Below the pieces are notes generated by a model, which was not told the DNA's origin, made no database searches, and saw only the letters and a list, made by a program, of their open reading frames with translations. A stretch of DNA of 64,000 nt from Owenia fusiformis. Taxonomy: Eukaryota; Annelida; Polychaeta; Sabellida; Oweniidae. The stretch's first letter is position 1. Each line of letters opens with the position of its first letter. Where the stretch lies: positions 37,067,425-37,131,424 of the forward strand of contig CAIIXF020000010.1 of assembly GCA_903813345.2 (NCBI GenBank), in the 5' to 3' direction. Below are positions 59,101 to 64,000 of the stretch, in pieces. The translations under genes were made by a program, and so were the position numbers.

Positions 59101-62100
59101 AACAAAAAATTTATACGTTTCTAAAGTTTCAACAAAGTCCTAGGTCTTTAAAGTCACACTTGTTTTTCTAAAAACCTCTCCCATTGAAATAACACAGGAG
59201 GCGAAAAATGATAATGACTTCAAAGCTCTGTAACTTTAGTATTCATCAAGTAAACTAAACACATAGTGCACAAAAAGTTAGACAATTCAATTTTCTAGAT
59301 AAAAAATATTTTTTGCTGAATCGTTTACAAAATAGATATCCTGAAATCTGATTTGCCCCGAACCCACCATTTCCTATTGGTTTACATGGGAATGACGATT
59401 TTCAAAAATTCATCAAATCTCTCATCAATTTCGACCTATTGTACTCGAGGAAAAATTGGGAAAATTTGGAGGTATTGGAAATAAAGACAAGATACGTTTC
59501 CATAAATATTATAAGTTATTTCACCTCAGGTTAAGCAAATAAAAATTCAAGCGTAAAGATTCTTTAACAAGTAGTTCAATGGGGGAGCTAAGGTTGCCAA
59601 ACTTATTGAGGGAGTGTAAAATGAGCTCTCGTGGTCTTTCTTTGCCCATTTATACCCCTCTACAGCAAAAAGTACTGAATGTTACATGGTGTGTCATATT
59701 TCATTTTAAAGTCTCCGATAAATCGGGCTACGTATACCGCCGTGTTTACATTAGGGGATTAGAAGAGTTTATTTTTTATTTAGGTATGCAAGCTACGTAT
59801 ATCAATATTAGGCCTTCATTCATGTACTCGTGTGCATGTAATCAGCATGCCCTTCAATATTATGTAAACCAGGCTATTCAAGTACTGTATAGTGTACACT
59901 ATTTATGTGTGTACACAATACAATTCCCTGGGAAACAAAACACAAATACTTTTTATATGTTCAAAATGAGCCATTTGATTGATGCAAACACTAAATAGCT
60001 TCATAAATAACATCTACAAAGTATATCTAATAGTAATTTTCAATTTCAATGGTGAAACTTCCCTGGTTACGATTAGATGGGAAATCATCATGAGACGAAG
60101 ATCGTTCGCCTTCCTGGCTTACCTCTGAATCGTGTACCCGGTAATCTCTTTATATAGTTTAGCGAGAGCGGTGCGCCTGCGCAGTTTTAAACTTTGGCGC
60201 ACACTTTAAAGACAATTTAATTCTGGAGTTACCTGCGAAATTTCAGCTTTATATCTTATAATTTTACAGATTTACAGTTGATTCTTGGTAGTTGGTATGA
60301 TCACCAGTTGCTGCTCAAACAGCAGCTTATTAGGACAGATATGATTTCAATAAAAATTCACATAAAGGTGTAGCATTGCATAATCCTCTAAGCACTTTCC
60401 TCACATTCTTCAGAATTACATCCTTACTGTATCATTTTCCAAGTGGCTCTTTGTCCATCAATTCCTATACCCTGTTTTTCAGAACTGAGCCCATGTGTTC
60501 AGTGCAGTTGAAATCTGGGCTAATTCTTTCATATTCCACTTTCTTAAAATTTGACCTTTAACCAGTAACAGAGCAGCAAACAAAGTACTGAAGTAGCAAA
60601 CTTTGAAACAATGAAGCTTTTTTAATATAAAGTTTAATTAAATGAAATTTGATGAGTAACTCAAGAATTATATTATCTTTCAAATGAGGTATGACACGAC
60701 ATGTACCATTAAGGACTTTTCACTGTAGAGGGGGGGATGCTGTTGTTTTTTGACACCCTGTATACCATACTTCTCAACGTAAAGCTGATTTTTGAAATTG
60801 TGATTGATCTCAAAGGATAGGTATCGATTGGTGAACTGAATTCAATAATGTTTTTCTCTTAAACCAATTGAAATATTCTGTAAAAAACACGGTATTTTAT
60901 GTAATCTTGACTAATTGACAACAATTTAATGCGAAAATCATTTAGAAATATTTTATATAACTGTTTTTGTTAACATTTTTTTAGTGCTATTGTTTTTGCT
61001 CCTTTCTACCAATTCTTGAGAATGAAATAAAATGTCTTTCCGAACCTTGTTGGTACAAAATAGCATATACAACATGTTTTAAGACCTCTCAATATTATAG
61101 TTATACAAAGGAATTTTAGGTTGATTTTAAAAAAGTATTCAAAAATTTAAAACAAAATCCCCCCAAAATAGATAAAAATCAAGATAAAACTTTTATTTCA
61201 TTAACAAGATACTTTTTTAAAATCAACCAAAATTTCCTTTGTACAATTACAATATTGAGAGACCTAAACATGTTGTGTTTATGTCGTTTTATTCCAATTA
61301 GGTTCGGAAAGATGTTTCATTTTACTCTGGAACACGATACCAAGAACAAAACAAGTATTTGATGTGTTTTCTAAAACAATATAGATGAAAGTATATATAT
61401 ATTTTTCAAATTATATTGTTACCATTCAAAACATGACCATTAAATTGACGATGTGTTAAATATTTGAGATTTTTTATGAGTGGTTTAAGAGAAACGTGTG
61501 TTCAAAAAATTCACCATATCGATACCACTCCTTTAAGTGTTACATTTTTGAAAATATCGAATTTCAAGTCAGTTCAAGATAAGTCACTAATCATCTCAGT
61601 CCAATATCCGTTATCTTAGTTTAATCTATTAATTATTTAATACATCAATACATTTTTTGTGCAGTAAACCTAGGGAGTTTCACCTGTGTTTATTTTTTCG
61701 ATAAGTATTCAGATGGTAATACTTCTAGGTCGGCATCTCGATCCGCGCTGTTATCTCAAACCTTATGGAAATCACGAACAATTGTGATTGGTCAATGTAA
61801 AAAGTGATTTGATTGGCAAATGAACTTATGGTTTTTAGTATATGATTGGATCATGGAGATGACAGGTACAATCGGTTTGATTGGTCAATGTAAAAAAGTG
61901 ATTTGATTGGCGAATGAACAGTTGGCTTTTAGTATATGATTAGATAATGGAGATGACGGGTACAATTGAATTGATTGGTCAATGTAAAACGTGATTTGAT
62001 TGGTGAATGAACTGATGGCTCTTAGTATATGATTGGATAATGGGGATGCCGGGTACAAAATACTGATATGACAGGCAAAAACCGACTTGACGCTGTGAAT

Positions 62101-64000
62101 GGATAACTGAAAATGAAATAATGTATTAATGTATTTTCAAATACTTGTAACAAGTTAAACTGCGGTTATTTGTGATGCTAGCTCCAACTAGGCCTAGGAG
62201 TCTTAGTCTATAAAAATATTTTTGAAACCCAAATTGATGTTTATCGATGGCACCATGTTTCTCTTCAAGCACATGGGTAATCCGTATAGAAGATAAAACA
62301 TTCTATTGTCTATGGGCCCCTGAAACCTCCATGTCAACATTTGAACTTCAACATGTATTTAGTTATTTATGAAATTATAGAAACACGAAAGCTGGACATT
62401 GGCGAAACAAAAACGGATATAGGTGATGATTCTTCAAAGCAGCCAGGTGTGATGATACAACCACAAGAGGCTGAAGAGGTGTTTTTGCCAGGTACGATTA
62501 TGTACCAAGGGGTAAGAGGTGTAACCAGATAGCACATAGCTTAACCGAAAATAATTTTATTCGCCCTGTGACCCTTGGTGCTAGCTAAAGTATGACAATA
62601 CTGTAGCATTGCATTGACCTCTGTAATACTTTATTTTTTATTGTTTTTATACTCATGTTTAATATCTTCATTTTCATCAATGGTGTTTCTTTTATTTCAG
62701 ATTCCTTGCCTACCTTATCTGATTTGTTCACATTAAAATCACGCGTGTTCAATATCGAGCAGACTGTGGCTGATAACTGCAAAGTAACGTGGGCGTCCAA
62801 CGGTTGCACGGTGTCCTTAACTCCCAACCCTGATGACTGTGTGAATGTTAATGTTGTCATTGAAAAAGTCTTGAATACTATTAGTGGTATTGCAGAAGCA
62901 CTTCGGCTAGGCTCAATTGGGAATAATCCTATTGATTTGTCTGATTTGGTTGTAAATTATCTTGAAGTCAATGTCTGTAATGAAACCGTGGAACTTTCAG
63001 CTACTTTATTTGATGATCGGGAGATAACAATTATTCCTTCTACTTTAAGTGTTACAAATATCGAGATCGACCTGTCTATTGCGGTTCCAAATAAAACTAC
63101 CACTGTGTCGTTTTATGCTACATGGGACTTTGGAGGGGTTTCATTTATTATCCAAGCAGGTTATGAGAGTGGGGAATACGAAATCACTGCACTCCCAGTT
63201 ACATCTGATGTAACCCTTGCCACATTGTTGGGAAGCGTCGCAAATGCAGTGGTACCCGGTGATACTACTAGTGCATTAGGTCTTTTCAATGAACTGAAGT
63301 TCAATAGCATTGTTGTAAGTGACATGATTCTCGATGCTAAATTTACAGATTCTGGCAATGGGTTCGAATTCTCCTTTACATCAACTGTACCTGGTCTTGG
63401 TAGTACAAACATCATGTTAAACTTCAACAGACTCAAAGAAGGAGGTAATTTCACAAATGGATTTTCATTGGCTGCCCTGATGAAAGAACTGACCCTCGCC
63501 TCAATTATTCAACATATTGGGAGCTATGATATATCCACTGTGCCTCTAATTGGCAGTTTAGCCTTTCCAGAAGTAGCGCTTATTGGGGCTTCTAAAGATA
63601 TTCCCGAGCTCATTGTCAACTTTACCAGTGATTCTGATGTTATGTCTTTACTACCATCAGTCACCAAGGGCGTCACCCTATTGTTTACTGCAAGATTTGA
63701 CGGAGACTCAGACCCGATGAATTTCATGGTTAAATATTCTGCTCCTAAGTCAATTGGCTTTACAATTTTGCCAGGACCGCAGCTTGACATCGAGGGTATC
63801 ATAAACAAAGTTCTCAACTCGATCAATCTTCAGCTGCCACCTGGATTTCCATTGGCGGGGTTTCTCAGTCAAGGTCTTTCTAATATGAACTATAACGGTG
63901 ATATCAATGAGTTAAATATTCCAGTGATACTTGGAGATGACATAATAATAGTGAAGCATGTGTTCGAGATAAAAGAACCTCAGATCGTCTTTGTCATAGG
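56136..64000 (+). CDS. Gene B: tandem paralogue of gene A, 3' end outside the window
   Basis: Visible exons are 56136-56196 (signal peptide), 62381-62491 (linker) and 62701 onward (giant exon, open to the window end). All are phase 1 at their joins, so they splice in frame: signal peptide, then linker, then giant region. Homology with gene A starts about 56045 and includes introns, UTR and repeat arrays, so this is a segmental duplication. Between 58210 and 59050, where gene A has both EGF exons, the 13-codon exon and both DUF3011 pairs, gene B has no equivalent. Its product would be secreted but without cysteine-rich modules at the N-terminus. It could be a functional shorter paralogue; the 3' half cannot be judged. 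Confidence 0.68.
57438..58160. mobile_element. Foldback family C, copy 2 (full length)
   Basis: Ends AAAGGTCCATGTGAAGTATGG and CCATACTGCACATGGACCTTT; arms of about 190 bp with ACCATGAGCACTTTTTGGG and its diverged complement. No coding sequence. It lacks the hAT MITE found in copy 1 and so gives the empty site for that insertion. Confidence 0.85.
58466..58655. mobile_element. 190 bp hairpin MITE
   Basis: The left half (AGGTTATTGATGGTCGTGAT, CCTCGAGAAAATATGATATT, AAAATACCATATTGAC) is complementary to the right half (GGTCAATATGGTATTTT, GGCCAATATCATATTTCCC, ATGGTAGGGATGG as complement). The loop is about 18 bp near 58555. Confidence 0.7.
58779..59592. repeat. Inverted duplication at the gene B breakpoint
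   Basis: 58779-59025 is an inverted copy of 59360-59592. For example, AGCTCCCCCATTGGGCTACG at 58788 faces GTTCAATGGGGGAGCTAAGG at 59574. Both belong to the intron block repeated in gene A (33540-33800). It lies where the EGF and DUF3011 exons are missing. Confidence 0.8.
59712..60204. mobile_element. 493 bp insertion with TTTAAAG duplication
   Basis: Compared with the equivalent intron at 33905-33925, extra DNA is present, flanked by TTTAAAG at 59705-59711 and 60205-60211. No inverted termini are seen. It is less AT-rich near its right end (GAGCGGTGCGCCTGCGCAG). It may be a SINE-like or other insertion; the class is unknown. Confidence 0.65.
60814..61532. mobile_element. Palindromic TTAA MITE present in gene B only
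   Basis: The ends AGGATAGGTATCGATTGGTG and the complement of CACCATATCGATACCACTCCT are inverted repeats. The interior is also palindromic (CAATATTATAGTTATACAAAG against CTTTGTACAATTACAATATTG). TTAA stands at the right edge (61533-61536). Gene A at 37431-37450 shows the empty site CTCAAATTTAAGTGTTAC. Confidence 0.75.
61775..62060. repeat. About 100 bp tandem repeat in gene B intron
   Basis: Counterpart of the array at 37665-37995, with the same units and order. Confidence 0.85.
62381..62491 (+). CDS. Gene B exon: 37-codon linker
   Basis: Between AAATTATAG and GTACGA, phase 1 at both ends. It encodes TRKLDIGETKTDIGDD, then [21 protein letters not shown]. Length and frame match gene A (38313-38423). 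The substitutions change residues without creating stops, which fits a maintained exon. Confidence 0.75.
62701..64000 (+). CDS. Gene B giant exon, first 1,300 bases
   Basis: Starts after TTTATTTCAG in phase 1 with [17 protein letters not shown] and remains open to the end of the window. It aligns without gaps to 38606-39905 of gene A, with scattered substitutions (for instance NIEQTVAD for NEQTVAD context, NPDDCVNV for NPDHCLNV). The cysteines of the N-terminal part are kept. The continuation lies outside the window. Confidence 0.78.

Noticed and set aside
59579-59998. A 139-residue open frame in gene B
   Set aside because: It crosses the border of a 493 bp insertion in an intron and has no counterpart in gene A.

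Overview
This is eukaryotic nuclear DNA, most likely from a marine invertebrate animal. The evidence is AT-rich sequence, spliced genes with GT/AG introns, low gene density, a LINE retrotransposon of the kind that carries a 2A peptide (known from sea urchins, amphioxus and similar animals), hAT-type MITEs with the terminus CAGGCCCGTAGCCAGG, and very many foldback and inverted-repeat elements. A deuterostome such as an echinoderm or hemichordate fits, but the sequence alone does not settle the phylum. A 23-base run of N at 47892-47914 shows it is a draft assembly.

Layout. (1) 1-1445 is the cut end of a foldback transposon. (2) 3234-4425 holds the last two exons of an unrecognised acidic, proline-rich protein, both bordered by minisatellites. 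(3) 4640-18560 has no gene that I can see. It holds tandem arrays (one with seven TGACTCA sites), a 3.5 kb foldback with a pogo-like MITE inside, TTAA-flanked MITEs, and a 0.9 kb foldback split by a hAT MITE. (4) 18564-24741 is a 6.2 kb near-palindromic element with two decayed head-to-head copies of a PIN/FEN-like transposon-associated gene. (5) 25403-47148 is gene A, 16 exons that join in frame to 1,770 codons. It encodes a secreted modular protein: signal peptide, two EGF-like modules, two DUF3011-like modules, a roughly 1,040-residue beta-rich region in one exon, coiled coils with two furin-type sites, and a C-terminal domain. (6) 47150-56000 is filled by pieces of CR1/L2-like LINEs, a 0.85 kb palindrome and a satellite of about 152 bp. 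(7) 56099-64000 is gene B, a tandem paralogue of gene A that runs off the window. It keeps the signal peptide exon, the 37-codon linker exon and the giant exon, but I cannot find the EGF and DUF3011 exons in it.

Genes A and B are the most interesting content. Every module is bounded by phase-1 introns, so modules can be gained or lost without breaking the frame. The window shows this happening: the DUF3011 exon pair was copied very recently within gene A, and the whole EGF/DUF3011 block is missing from gene B at a place marked by an inverted duplication. I do not recognise the family of the giant exon and assign no biochemical function to it.
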